The notes under the pieces were generated by a model. It ran no database searches. It was not told the DNA's origin and saw nothing but the letters and a program-made list of their open reading frames with translations. The translations under genes were made by a program, and so were the position numbers. A stretch of DNA of 13,012 bases from Desulfuromonadaceae bacterium UBA5613. GTDB taxonomy: Bacteria > Desulfobacterota > Desulfuromonadia > Desulfuromonadales > UBA2197. The stretch spans positions 617 to 13,628 of the forward strand of contig DIKR01000111.1 in the NCBI GenBank assembly GCA_002424625.1, read 5' to 3'. Below, piece by piece: positions 1-8,600 of this stretch. The first letter of the stretch is position 1; every line of letters starts with the position of its first letter.

Positions 1-38
1 CCCATGAGGATGCCGACTTGCGGTGCGGTGGTTGTCAT
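1..38 (-). CDS. purE: PurE, N5-carboxyaminoimidazole ribonucleotide mutase, N-terminal fragment (partial)
   Basis: Only the first 12-13 codons are inside the window. Read leftwards from the ATG at 38-36 they give MTTTAPQVGILMG, which matches the conserved PurE opening (hydrophobic VGILMG, normally followed by SDSD at the phosphate-binding loop, here beyond the edge). A good Shine-Dalgarno AAAGGA (plus-strand 46-51) lies 7 nt before the start. PurE converts N5-CAIR to CAIR in de novo purine synthesis. It follows purD on the same strand with a 65 nt gap, and purH precedes purD, so the three are probably one purine operon. The call rests on a short peptide plus context. The rest of the gene cannot be judged. 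Confidence 0.8.
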   Translation of the reverse strand, partial: MTTTAPQVGILM

Positions 39-45
39 TGGAAAA

Positions 46-51
46 TCCTTT
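46..51 (-). promoter_or_regulatory. Ribosome binding site of purE
   Basis: AAAGGA on the minus strand, 7 nt before the ATG at 38. It supports calling the edge fragment a real gene start. Confidence 0.6.
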
Positions 52-72
52 ATTTAATTTGCCTAGTTGTCT

Positions 73-95
73 CCCTTCTCCATGAGGGAGAAGGG
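73..95 (-). terminator. Hairpin between purD and purE (terminator-like or processing stem-loop)
   Basis: A perfect 9-bp stem (CCCTTCTCC paired with GGAGAAGGG) with a 5-nt loop, starting 8 nt after the purD stop codon. No run of T follows on the minus strand, so it does not look like a strong intrinsic terminator. It may reduce or process read-through into purE. Short GAGAAGGG-type palindromes are often repeated in genomes, so it may instead be a REP-like copy. The stem is seen directly, and its role is not known. Confidence 0.45.
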
Positions 96-103
96 CACCA
101 GTA

Positions 104-1369
104 CTACAACGCCTTCTTGCCAATATCCGTGCGGTACTGCGCGCCATTCCAGTGAATCACGCGCACCCCTTCATAAGCCTTCGCAATCGCCGCCTTGACG
201 CTGTCACCCCGCCCGGTCACACCTAAAACCCGGCCGCCGTTGGTCACCACTTTGCCATTTTTTTCGGCGGTGCCGGCGTGGAAGACAATGAGATCGCTTA
301 TCGCGGCAGCAGTGTCAAGGCCGTGAATCTCATCCCCCTTGAGGTAGTCGCCGGGATAACCGCCGGCGGCCATGACCACACAGACCGCCGCCTGATCGTG
401 CCAGTCAATGGCCAGATCGCCGAGATCACCGTTGGCAATGGCGAGGAGAAGAGGAACAATATCCGACTTCATCCGCATCAGCAGCGGCTGACATTCGGGG
501 TCGCCAAAACGGGCATTGAATTCAAGAGTCTTGACCCGGCCGTTATCGATCATCAGCCCGGCGTAAAGGACGCCGCGATAGGGGCGCCCTTCAGCGGCCA
601 TGCCATCGACAGCGCGGCGCATGACCTGTTCCATGGCGATTTGATGAATTTCTTCGGTCACCACCGGAGCCGGCGAATAAGCGCCCATGCCGCCGGTATT
701 GGGACCGAGATCGCCGTCAAAGATGGCTTTGTGATCCTGCGCACTCGCCAGCGGCACGATCTTTTGGCCGTCAGTGAGAGCGAGGAAGGAAGCTTCTTCG
801 CCGCGCAGGAATTCTTCGATCACCACCCGCGAACCGGCAGCGCCAAAGGCATTGCCGCCGAGCATATCGTGTACGGTCGCTTCCGCCTCGACAAAGTTCT
901 GGGCGATGATCACCCCTTTGCCGGCGGCGAGGCCATCAGCCTTAATGACGATCGGCGTGCCGAGCTGCTTGACAAAGTCGAGGGCCGGGGCAATCTCGCT
1001 GAAGACGCCGTAGGCCGCAGTCGGGATATCGTACTTCTCCATCAGATCTTTGGAAAAGGCCTTGCTCGCCTCAATGATTGCCGCATTCTGATACGGCCCG
1101 AAAGCCTTGAGACCCGCCGCTTCGAAGCGATCGACAATGCCGAGGGAGAGGGGAAGCTCGGGGCCGACAACGGTGAGATCGATCTTTTCGCGCAACGCAA
1201 ATGCCAAAAGGCCGTCGAGATCGTCGACCGCCAAAGGCACATTGTCGGCGAGGCCAGCCATGCCGGGATTGCCCGGTGCACAGAAAATTTTGCTGACCAG
1301 CGGTGACTGGGCAATCTTCCAGACCAGAGCATGTTCACGTCCACCGCCGCCAACGACGAGTATTTTCAT
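104..1369 (-). CDS. purD: PurD, phosphoribosylamine-glycine ligase (GAR synthetase)
   Basis: The product (421 aa, the usual PurD length) catalyses ATP + glycine + 5-phosphoribosylamine to GAR, the second step of purine synthesis, in the cytoplasm. The N-domain opens with the nucleotide-binding-like MKILVVGGGGREHAL (1-15), then VVGPELPLS (67-75). The ATP-grasp part shows IVIKADGLAAGKGV (140-153), VVIEEFLRGEEAS (182-194), LGPNTGGMGAYSPAP (221-235) and the metal-binding EFNARFGDPECQ (283-294). The start ATG at 1369 is backed by AAGGA (1380-1384), 10 nt away. It lies 118 nt after purH and 65 nt before purE on the same strand. A palindromic element (1407-1481) occupies most of the gap from purH. 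No truncation or missing motif was seen. Confidence 0.97.
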   Translation of the reverse strand: MKILVVGGGGREHALVWKIAQSPLVSKIFCAPGNPGMAGLADNVPLAVDDLDGLLAFALREKIDLTVVGPELPLSLGIVDRFEAAGLKAFGPYQNAAIIEASKAFSKDLMEKYDIPTAAYGVFSEIAPALDFVKQLGTPIVIKADGLAAGKGVIIAQNFVEAEATVHDMLGGNAFGAAGSRVVIEEFLRGEEASFLALTDGQKIVPLASAQDHKAIFDGDLGPNTGGMGAYSPAPVVTEEIHQIAMEQVMRRAVDGMAAEGRPYRGVLYAGLMIDNGRVKTLEFNARFGDPECQPLLMRMKSDIVPLLLAIANGDLGDLAIDWHDQAAVCVVMAAGGYPGDYLKGDEIHGLDTAAAISDLIVFHAGTAEKNGKVVTNGGRVLGVTGRGDSVKAAIAKAYEGVRVIHWNGAQYRTDIGKKAL

Positions 1370-1406
1370 TGATGCTTCTTCCTTCTTGACTACAACGAAT
1401 TAAACC

Positions 1407-1481
1407 GTAGGGGCGCCGCATGCTGCGCCCTGTTTGAAACCCATAAAAATCAAAATCGGGCGCAGCATGCGGCGCCCCTAC
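1407..1481. repeat. Palindromic GTAGGGG element, copy A (purH-purD gap)
   Basis: A perfect 24-bp inverted repeat (arms 1407-1430 and 1458-1481) separated by 27 nt. The ends read GTAGGGGCGC and GCGCCCCTAC. Each arm is also close to self-complementary: GGGCGC and GCGCCC flank GCATGC, with one mismatched base on either side, so either a long hairpin or two smaller ones could form. The right end is 6 nt past the purH TAA (minus strand). The tetranucleotide AACC flanks both ends (1403-1406 and 1482-1485), a possible but weak target-duplication trace. Three further copies are in this window. In the transcript it would be a strong stem-loop between purH and purD. Confidence 0.85.
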
Positions 1482-1487
1482 AACCGA

Positions 1488-3053
1488 TTAATGCCGGAAA
1501 TGACGCATGCCGGTAAAGACCATGGTCATGTCGTGCTCATCGGCCGCGGCGATGACTTCGGCGTCGCGCATCGAGCCGCCGGGCTGAATAACGGCAACAA
1601 TGCCGGCGGCAGCGGCGTTGTCGATCCCGTCGCGGAAGGGGAAGAAAGCATCGGAAGCCATGACCGCGCCGGTGACAGCGAGGCCGGCGTGTTCGGCCTT
1701 GATCGCGGCGATGCGCGCGGAGTTGACCCGGCTCATCTGCCCGGCGCCGACGCCGATCGTCATCCTGCCTTTGCCGTAGACAATGGCGTTACTCTTGACG
1801 AATTTGGCCACCCGCCAGGCAAAGAGGAGATCTTCAAGCTCGGCGGAGGTCGGCTGCCGCTTGCTGACAACCTTGAGGTCTTCATACAGGGCCAGATCAG
1901 CCTGCTGGACGAGAAGTCCGCCGTTGACCCGTTTAAAATCGAGGCGCGCTGCTGTTTCCGCCGACCAACTGCCGCATTCGAGCAGACGGACATTCTTCTT
2001 GGCAGCGACAATCGCACTGGCCTCGGCCGAAACCTGCGGGGCGATGATCACTTCGACAAACTGACGGTCGACAATCGCCTGGGCGGTGGCGGCATCGAGC
2101 TCGCAATTGACGGCGATAATGCCGCCAAAAGCCGACTCGGGATCGGTGCTGTAGGCGCGATTGTAGGCCTCAAGGAGATTATCACCGAGGGCGACGCCGC
2201 AAGGGTTGGCATGCTTGACGATAACGCAGGCCGGCCCTTCGCTGAACTGTTTGACACATTCGAGAGCAGCATCGGTGTCGCCGATATTGTTGTAAGAGAG
2301 CTCCTTGCCCTGCAATTGACGAGCCGTGGCAATGCAGGCCTCGCCCACTTCTTTTTCGACGTAAAAGGCACCGCTTTGGTGGGAATTTTCGCCGTAACGG
2401 AGCCCCTGCGCCTTGGCAAACTGCAGAGTCAGGGTCGGCGGATATTCGCTGTCTTCGACATTCAGTTTCTTGCCGAGCCAGTTGGAGATGGCACCGTCGT
2501 AGGCGGCGGTGTGCTGATAAACTTTGACCGCCAGGGCAAAGTTGCGGTCGCGACTGACGGCGCCGCCACTGCTGCGCATCTCTTCCAGAACCCCGACATA
2601 ATCGCGGTGATCAACGATGACAGTGACATCACGATTATTCTTGGCAGCGGAGCGGAGCATGGTCGGGCCGCCGATATCGATATTCTCGATGGCGTCTTCG
2701 AGGCTGCAGCCGTCCTTGGCGACGGTCGCTTCGAAAGGATAAAGATTGACAACGACCATGTCGATATTTTCGATGCCGTATTCCTGCATCTTGGCGACAT
2801 GTTCCGGGTTGTCGCGCATGCCGAGGATACCGCCGTGCACCTTGGGATGGAGGGTTTTGACCCGGCCGTCAAGCATCTCGGGGAAACCGGTAAATTCGGC
2901 AACATCCTTGACCGTCAAGCCGGCGTCGCGCAGCAGTTTGGCAGTGCCGCCGGTCGAAAGGATTTCGACACCGAAGCCGGCGAGTTCACGGGCGAAGTCG
3001 ACAATGCCGGTCTTGTCAGAGAGACTGATGAGGGCGCGCTTGATCACAGCCAT
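1488..3053 (-). CDS. purH: PurH, bifunctional AICAR transformylase / IMP cyclohydrolase
   Basis: The product (521 aa, normal length) performs the last two steps to IMP: formyl transfer from 10-formyl-THF to AICAR, then ring closure. The N-terminal MGS-like cyclohydrolase domain is seen in KRALISLSDKTGI (5-17), STGGTAKLL (33-41), KTLHPKVHGGIL (66-77) and IDIGGPTMLRSAAKN (125-139). The transformylase domain carries LRYGEN (218-223) and the catalytic Lys280-His281 in VIVKHANPCGVA. The C-terminus has SDAFFPFRDGID and ends in RHFRH, as is typical. One small oddity is Ser where most homologues have Pro in LRYGENPHQ. The start ATG at 3053 has AAAGGA (3062-3067), 8 nt upstream. Palindromic elements lie on both sides (3083-3161 and 1407-1481). 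Confidence 0.98.
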   Translation of the reverse strand: MAVIKRALISLSDKTGIVDFARELAGFGVEILSTGGTAKLLRDAGLTVKDVAEFTGFPEMLDGRVKTLHPKVHGGILGMRDNPEHVAKMQEYGIENIDMVVVNLYPFEATVAKDGCSLEDAIENIDIGGPTMLRSAAKNNRDVTVIVDHRDYVGVLEEMRSSGGAVSRDRNFALAVKVYQHTAAYDGAISNWLGKKLNVEDSEYPPTLTLQFAKAQGLRYGENSHQSGAFYVEKEVGEACIATARQLQGKELSYNNIGDTDAALECVKQFSEGPACVIVKHANPCGVALGDNLLEAYNRAYSTDPESAFGGIIAVNCELDAATAQAIVDRQFVEVIIAPQVSAEASAIVAAKKNVRLLECGSWSAETAARLDFKRVNGGLLVQQADLALYEDLKVVSKRQPTSAELEDLLFAWRVAKFVKSNAIVYGKGRMTIGVGAGQMSRVNSARIAAIKAEHAGLAVTGAVMASDAFFPFRDGIDNAAAAGIVAVIQPGGSMRDAEVIAAADEHDMTMVFTGMRHFRH

Positions 3054-3082
3054 GGGGGGAATCCTTTATATGTTTGTGATAT

Positions 3083-3161
3083 GTAGGGGCGATCCTTGTG
3101 ATCGCCCTGGTTTTCTGATTATGCACAACATCAAGCGGGCGAATCCAAGATTCGCTCCTAC
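3083..3161. repeat. Palindromic GTAGGGG element, copy B (ASKHA-purH gap)
   Basis: The left arm at 3083-3107 starts GTAGGGGCGATC and ends GATCGCCC. The right arm at 3137-3161 starts GGGCGAATC and ends GATTCGCTCCTAC. Read on one strand, the two arms are alike (19 of 25 positions), and the inner stem differs by paired changes (GATC/GATC against AATC/GATT), so both remain hairpins of 7-8 bp. The spacer is 29 nt. The right end lies exactly 6 nt past the TAA of the ASKHA gene (minus strand), and the left end is 29 nt before the purH start, so the element fills most of the gap. It may act as a stem-loop or attenuator ahead of purH, but no T-tract follows. Confidence 0.82.
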
Positions 3162-3167
3162 GGGGTG

Positions 3168-4388
3168 TTAAAAATTCAGCGCTGCCAAAAAGGCGCGCTC
3201 AAAGGCCGGCGTCCCGGAGAGGGGGTAACTGCGCATCTTTTCGGTCAGCACCTGCAACTGCGCGCAGCCGTCATCTTGCCGGAGAAAACGCTGCACCCCG
3301 GAAAGGGCACCACCGGGAATAAAGAGCGCTTTTTCTACCATGACGGCAGGGAGGATGGCAACGCTTTTCAAACTTTGCCGGTCGAGCGAAAGTCCGAAAG
3401 CGCCGGTGACAATGACCTGTTCAACCGCTGCAGCAGGAATGCCGGCGCGGGCCAAAAGGGCGTCTATCCCGGCACGCACCGCCCCTTTGGCCAGCTGGAA
3501 AGCGCGAATATCTCCCTGGGTGACAACAATCTCGCGCCCGGCATCGCGATAAAGACAGAGAGACAGAGCGCGGCCGTTGGGGCGCAGATAGCGGGCAAGG
3601 TTCGAGTCGACCTCGGCAGGGGTCACAATCCGGCCGCTACAATCGATCAGGCCACTTTCTATCCCGACCGCGATGACGGCGAAGAGACCGCTGCCGGCGA
3701 GGCCGGTGGGCACACTGCCGCCGATGACCTCCAGCTGCAAGCGATCGCCGACGCGGGTGACATTGCTGATCGCTCCGGTCGTCGCCAACTGACCGCAGCT
3801 GATCTCCCCTCCCTCAAAGGCCGGCCCGGCCGGCACCGAAGTGGCAAGCCAACCCTCCGCACCGCCGATGGCAATTTCACCGTTGGTGCCGAGATCGATG
3901 ACAAGAGTGCGGTCGACGGCAGGGGCAAGACCATAAAGGCAGGCAACCAGATCGCCGCCGACATAACCGCTGAGCCCAGGAAAGAGCGTGAGGGGTACGG
4001 GAAGCTGGAGGCCAGGCAGAGCAAGGGAACGTAACAACAGATTACGCGGTCGGTATGGCGGGAAGAGGATGGGACGCACATCGTCGCCGCCAAGGAGAGC
4101 CGTCACCCCGGGATTCGCTGCCGCCGCAGCAGCGCCAATCGATTCGCGGCCGGCACCGGCGGCACGCAGGAGATCATCAAGGAGCGCCGCGATGCCGTCG
4201 ACCAGCAGCGCCTGCAACCGCTCCCCCTCCCCGGCCAGCGCTGCTTCCAGACGCCGGACAATATCGGCACCAAGCGCGCGCTGCGGATTGGCCACCTTCC
4301 CTTCGGCCAGCATCTGCCCCTGTTCATCCAGAAGGCGACCAGCGAGGGTGGTGGTGCCGAGATCAAGGGCAAGGTGAAGTCTGCTCAT
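3168..4388 (-). CDS. ASKHA-fold ATPase of the DUF4445 / RACo C-terminal type, lacking the ferredoxin domain
   Basis: The protein is 406 aa with two phosphate-loop motifs of the acetate kinase/Hsp70/actin superfamily: LALDLGTTTLAG (6-17) and LVIDLGTNGEIAIG (162-175). It also has NPQRALGADIVRRL (34-47), GPAFEGGEISCG (188-199), DIRAFQLAKGAVRAGID (293-309) and VTGAFG (327-332). These are hallmarks of RACo, the ATP-dependent reductive activator of corrinoid proteins. RACo carries an N-terminal [2Fe-2S] domain. Here the ASKHA fold starts at residue 4, and I see no cysteine cluster, so any electron donor must be separate. It follows alr by 9 nt, with the Shine-Dalgarno AAGGCGG overlapping the alr TAA. 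Reactivation of a cobalamin protein is inference, and the substrate is unknown. BcrAD/HgdC-type activators are an alternative but less similar. Confidence 0.82.
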   Translation of the reverse strand: MSRLHLALDLGTTTLAGRLLDEQGQMLAEGKVANPQRALGADIVRRLEAALAGEGERLQALLVDGIAALLDDLLRAAGAGRESIGAAAAAANPGVTALLGGDDVRPILFPPYRPRNLLLRSLALPGLQLPVPLTLFPGLSGYVGGDLVACLYGLAPAVDRTLVIDLGTNGEIAIGGAEGWLATSVPAGPAFEGGEISCGQLATTGAISNVTRVGDRLQLEVIGGSVPTGLAGSGLFAVIAVGIESGLIDCSGRIVTPAEVDSNLARYLRPNGRALSLCLYRDAGREIVVTQGDIRAFQLAKGAVRAGIDALLARAGIPAAAVEQVIVTGAFGLSLDRQSLKSVAILPAVMVEKALFIPGGALSGVQRFLRQDDGCAQLQVLTEKMRSYPLSGTPAFERAFLAALNF

Positions 4389-4397
4389 GGGCCCGCC

Positions 4398-5519
4398 TTA
4401 ATCACGATAGATGCGCGGGACACGTTTGCTGACATTGCAGAAGATTTCATAGGAGATCGTCCCGACCTTGCCGGCCCACTCTTCGGCGCTGATGGCTTCG
4501 TTCTGGTCGCGGCCGAGAAGAGTGACTTCGTCGCCAACGCTGACACCGGGAATCTCCGTGACATTGACCATGATCCAGTCCATACAGACGGTCCCGGCGA
4601 CCGGGGCACGCTGGCCGCGCACCAGCACTTCGCCGCGATTGGTGAGCTGGCGGCTGTAGCCGTCGGCATAGCCGACCGGCACCGCAGCAATGAGGCTGGG
4701 GCGCTCGACGCGATAGCGGTGCCCGTAGGAGATGCCGGTGCCGGCAGGGACGCTCTTGAGCAGGGCAATACGCGAACGGAAACTCATCACCGGCTGCAGG
4801 TCGAGCTGGCCGGCAAAGTATTCCGATGGCGCCGCACCGTAAAGGGCGATGCCGGGACGGACGACGTTACATTCGGGGATATCGCGGGAGAAGATAGTGG
4901 CGCTGTTGCCCAGATGAATATCGGCCGGGGTAAAGCCGGCAGTCCTTACCTGGTTGATGATGGCGCGAAACAGGTCAATCTGCCCGGCAGTGAGGGGATG
5001 GGGCGGATCGTCGGCCAGAGCGAGATGAGACAGGACGCCGTCGAGGCGGAGATGGGTCAGGGCAGCAAGTTGGGGGAGGACAGTCACGAGCTCTTCGGGG
5101 AGAAAACCGATACGCCCCATGCCGGTATCGATCTTGAGGTGATAAGGCCAGATCACTCCGGCGGCGGCAGCGATGGACTCCAGCCGCCGCGCACTGTCAA
5201 GATCGAAAAGGCAGGGGATGAGTTCGTGCTGGAGAAGACTCAGCTCCTGTCCCGGATAGAAACCGCCGAGAACGAGAATCGGCTGCCGTACTCCGGCGTT
5301 GCGCAGTTCAATCCCTTCTTCGACAATCGCCACGCCAAAGAGATCGGCACCGGCAGCGGCAAGAGCGAGGGCAACCCGCGGCGCGCCATGGCCGTAAGCG
5401 TCGGCCTTGACCACTGCCAGAATCTTTCCGACCGGCCCGAGACGCCGGCGCACCTCCAACAGGTTGTGACGGATGGCGGCAAGATCAATCTCGACGTAAG
5501 TAGGACGGTGGCCAAGCAT
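4398..5519 (-). CDS. alr: Alanine racemase (PLP-dependent)
   Basis: The product interconverts L- and D-alanine for peptidoglycan. It has 373 aa from the chosen ATG at 5519, the usual size. The PLP Schiff-base lysine is Lys38 in AVVKADAYGHG (35-45), and the second catalytic base is Tyr265 in TGISYGHRY. RPGIALYG (221-228), HLGNSAT (202-208), KIDTGMGRIGF (129-139) and CMDWIMV (312-318) are further family blocks. The reading frame is open to 5621, but MLGHRPTYVEIDLAAIRHN is the normal N-terminus, and AAAGGG (5526-5531) lies 6 nt before this ATG, so the 34 upstream codons are rejected. It heads the minus-strand gene run and is closely followed by the ASKHA gene. An imperfect inverted repeat lies just upstream of its ribosome binding site. 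Confidence 0.97.
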   Translation of the reverse strand: MLGHRPTYVEIDLAAIRHNLLEVRRRLGPVGKILAVVKADAYGHGAPRVALALAAAGADLFGVAIVEEGIELRNAGVRQPILVLGGFYPGQELSLLQHELIPCLFDLDSARRLESIAAAAGVIWPYHLKIDTGMGRIGFLPEELVTVLPQLAALTHLRLDGVLSHLALADDPPHPLTAGQIDLFRAIINQVRTAGFTPADIHLGNSATIFSRDIPECNVVRPGIALYGAAPSEYFAGQLDLQPVMSFRSRIALLKSVPAGTGISYGHRYRVERPSLIAAVPVGYADGYSRQLTNRGEVLVRGQRAPVAGTVCMDWIMVNVTEIPGVSVGDEVTLLGRDQNEAISAEEWAGKVGTISYEIFCNVSKRVPRIYRD

Positions 5520-5525
5520 GGGAAA

Positions 5526-5531
5526 CCCTTT
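5526..5531 (-). promoter_or_regulatory. Ribosome binding site deciding the alr start
   Basis: AAAGGG, 6 nt before the ATG at 5519. It favours the shorter reading over the ATG at 5621. Confidence 0.6.
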
Positions 5532-5580
5532 CACAAGGAGGGGACTGAAGCGTTTTCTTTTAGCATGACGTCCCCCTGTG
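5532..5580 (-). promoter_or_regulatory. Imperfect inverted repeat in the alr leader
   Basis: CACAAGGAGGGGAC (5532-5545) and GTCCCCCTGTG (5570-5580) can pair with a small bulge around a 24-nt loop. The stem would sit directly before the alr ribosome binding site. The loop is A/T-rich relative to its surroundings. Its function is unknown; it could be an operator, a leader stem-loop, or chance. Confidence 0.3.
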
Positions 5581-5632
5581 AGTAAAGATTTCCGGCAAAG
5601 TTTGACTTGCTTCTTCCCCAACTCCGTCGAGC

Positions 5633-5642
5633 GCGCTATACT
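5633..5642 (+). promoter_or_regulatory. Possible -10 region (TATACT) upstream of the asmA-like gene
   Basis: TATACT at 5637-5642 is a good sigma-70 -10 hexamer, preceded by GCGC. The best-spaced upstream hexamer (TTCCCC, 5614-5619, 17 nt away) is a poor -35. The good-looking TTGACT at 5602 is 29 nt away, too far to pair. The same ten bases GCGCTATACT recur at 12676-12685 before msrB. Transcription would start about 30 nt before the GTG. Confidence 0.35.
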
Positions 5643-5662
5643 GACGCCCCCGATTGCTTCTC

Positions 5663-5668
5663 AAGGAG
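5663..5668 (+). promoter_or_regulatory. Ribosome binding site deciding the asmA-like GTG start
   Basis: AAGGAG, 10 nt before the GTG at 5679. No comparable site precedes the in-frame TTG at 5607. Confidence 0.65.
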
Positions 5669-5678
5669 ATCTCCCCCA

Positions 5679-8600
5679 GTGTTTCAACGTCTGCGCCGCC
5701 ATCCCGTTATCACCCTGATCGCCCTGCTGTTGGGTGCGGCCGCCATAGCGCTGACCCTCTTCCTTTACTCTTTTAATCTCAACGATTACCGCAGCCAACT
5801 CCAGGCCGGCCTGGAACAAGCCCTGCAGCGCCCGGTGCAGATCGGCGTGATTCACTTTGCCCTGCGCCACGGCCTCAGCCTTGAGCTCAGCGATGCCGCC
5901 ATCGGCACCCCGGAGGAGGCCACCTCTCTGGTTGTCGACCATCTGCTGCTGCAGCTCCGGATTGCCCCGCTTTTGCAGCGGCAGTTGAGTTTCTCCAGCA
6001 TCCTCCTCGAAGGGGCACAACTTCGCATCAACCTGCCGGACGGAACAACCTCCACGGAAGCAGAGAAGACAGCGCCAGAACGGGTGAAAACTTTTCTCGA
6101 CCTGTTGCGCCGCACCGATATCAGCTCCCTGATTCTGCGCAACAGCCGCGTGACGCTGATGAGCGGCGCGCAGCACTATGCTCTCGACAAGGTCAATCTG
6201 CAGCTGCACAACATCGCCTTCCAGACGCCCGTCGCAGTCACTGCAAGCGGAGAAATCCATTCCGGAGAGCTGCAAACCCCCTGGCAATTATCCGGAAAGA
6301 TTGAAGCCGCAAGTGCTGATGCTCCCTGGCAGGAAACCCGCATTGACCTCACCCTTGAAATGAAAGAACTCGACCTGGCACAACTGCCCCTTGCCACCGG
6401 AATTGGCGAAAAGCTCCGGCTTGCCGGCTCAGCCAAATTGAGGTTGCACGCGCAGGGCGCTCCGGCCAGCGGGCTCGCCTTTGCACTCAGCGCCAAAAGT
6501 CCGGACGCGGCGCTGATCCTGCCGGCCCTGTACACTGCCCCGCTGCGCGCCGGTGAAATCGTCCTTGGCGGCATCTGGCAAAGCGGCGCAACTAACACGA
6601 TCCGCAATCTTCTCCTCCGCGTCGATGCCCTGTCCCTGCACGGCGAAGTGCTGCTGCCAACAGCGACAACACCCCTTATTGCGACCCTGGCTGTCGCGAC
6701 GACCCCCTTGAATCTCCTCGGGCCCTGGATCCCCGAGCGTATTCTGCCCCTGCTGGCAACGACCCTGCGTGGCCCGGGGGTTAGCGGCAGCGCCGGCATG
6801 GAAAAGCTCCAGCTGCGCTGGTCGAGGGCAGAAGGACTCCACCTCGACACCGCTCTTTTTCAGCTCCGGGATGGACGCTTTAACCTCAAAGGGGTCGGCC
6901 TGGTGGAGAATGCGGCGGGAGACGGAGTCTGGACAGATGGTGGGCTGGTGATCAAAAGCGCTAAAGCCACCCTCCTCGGCGGGACGAGTGCAGGTACAGG
7001 CAATATCGCTTTCCCGCGCCAGGGAGAAGCGATATTTAACCTGCAGATCAACAGCACCGCGCGGGCGGAAGCGCTGACCTCCCTCCTCCCCGCGGTCTGG
7101 CAAAAAAAGCTGCAGGCCAGTGGCCCCCTCTCCTTTTCCGGCAAAGTCAGCGGCACCCCTTCCCGTCTCCTCCTTGACCTGCAGTCGCGCTTCGACGCCA
7201 CGGCGGTGCACTTTAACAACATCCCGCTGAAACAGGCCGGAGACGTTGGTGAACTTTTGATTCTCGGCGCAGTGCAGGCTGCCGGGCTCGAACTCAGCCA
7301 TGCCCGCCTCCTCCTCCCCTTTGCTGAAGCCCGCGCCAATGGACACCTCGCTCTCGACAGCAGCGGCGGCTACACCCTCGCCTGTGACATCAGTCATCTG
7401 CGCCTCGAAAAGCTCCCCCCCTTCCTCCCGGTCCAGGAAAAATTACAAGGGCGCGGCGAAGTCGATCTGCGTCTCGATTTTAACGGGGACCAAAGTGGCT
7501 TGAAAAGTTTGCAGGGGAGTGGCGAATTTCATAAATTGGGGCTGCGCCTCTGGGACGCCGTTGCGAATCTGCACGACGCCAGCGGACGGATGCTCGTCAG
7601 TCGCGAGGGGATCGAATTCCCGGCAATTTCCGGACTTCTTGGTCTCTCGCCGGTGCACGCCAGTGCCGGTCTGAAATGGCTGCCGGAGTTCCAGCTCATT
7701 CTCGATCTCGATCTCGCCAAGACCCGGGCGGCCGACCTTGTCTTTAAATCGCCGGAAAAGACCTTTGCCGCGATCCAGGGCCGCTTGGTGATCTCCAGCA
7801 AAGATATCCTCTTTGAGCAGATTTCTGCCGAGATCACCGATGAAACCAGAGCCCTGATCAATGGGCGCCTCATCTACACGCCGGCCGTACTGGCCCTTGA
7901 TATCGCTGCCAGTCAGGGGGATATCGCCGGTATCATCGCTCTTTGGCAGGGAAGCGAAAAAACCGGGGAGAAATCGACTTCCAAGCCTGCCGCTAACCGC
8001 CGGCCTTTGAGTGCCGATATTAACGTGACAATTGCTAACGGTGATCTTTACGGCGTCACTTTTCAGGACTCTACAGGGACGATTACCCTGCGCGACGGCG
8101 CTTTGCACCTTGAGCCGTTGCAGTTAAAGATCGGCGCCGGCACCGCCAGCGCTGTCATTAGGGTTGGATCGCTGTCTGCACAACATCCCTTGTTGCAGAT
8201 CTCCGGACAAGCGGAGAAGATCGACGCTGCGCAGCTGCAGAGCCAACTCTTAAGGAAGCGCGGGAGCATCTCCGGCACTCTGGCGAGTTCCTTTACCCTG
8301 CAAGGAGAGATTGGTCGCTTTCTGCCGACCTGCGACGGCAAAGTCAGTCTGAGCCTCAATAAAGGCCTGATGCGGGGCTTTACCAGTATCAGTCGCGCCC
8401 TCGCCCTCTTTAATGTCGGGCAGATCCTCACCTTCAACTTCCCCGATGTCGACAAAGACGGCCTCCTTTTCGACCGGATCAAAGGAAACCTGACCTTCAC
8501 CGACGGTGTGATGTACAGCGAAGATCTCGCTGTCAGCAGCCCCGCCTTTGACATGGCTTTGGTCGGCAAGGCGGATCTCGTCAAGGATCGTCTCGACTTC

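Noticed and set aside
3065..3070. TATAAA on the minus strand as a purH -10 box
   Set aside because: It overlaps the purH ribosome binding site, so a transcript from it would lack the site.
1434..3086. A 550-codon plus-strand open frame opposite purH
   Set aside because: It is the antisense shadow of a conserved purH in GC-rich DNA. It has no recognisable domain, and its composition follows the complementary codons.
3165..5585. Long plus-strand open frames opposite the ASKHA and alr genes
   Set aside because: The minus-strand products carry clear catalytic motifs. The plus-strand readings show none.
5602..5607. TTGACT as a -35 box for the asmA-like gene
   Set aside because: It lies 29 nt from the TATACT hexamer, too far for a sigma-70 promoter, and no other -10 fits it.
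5520..5621. An N-terminal extension of alr to an ATG at 5621
   Set aside because: The extension is basic and unlike the family, and the ATG at 5519 has a good ribosome binding site and the standard N-terminus.
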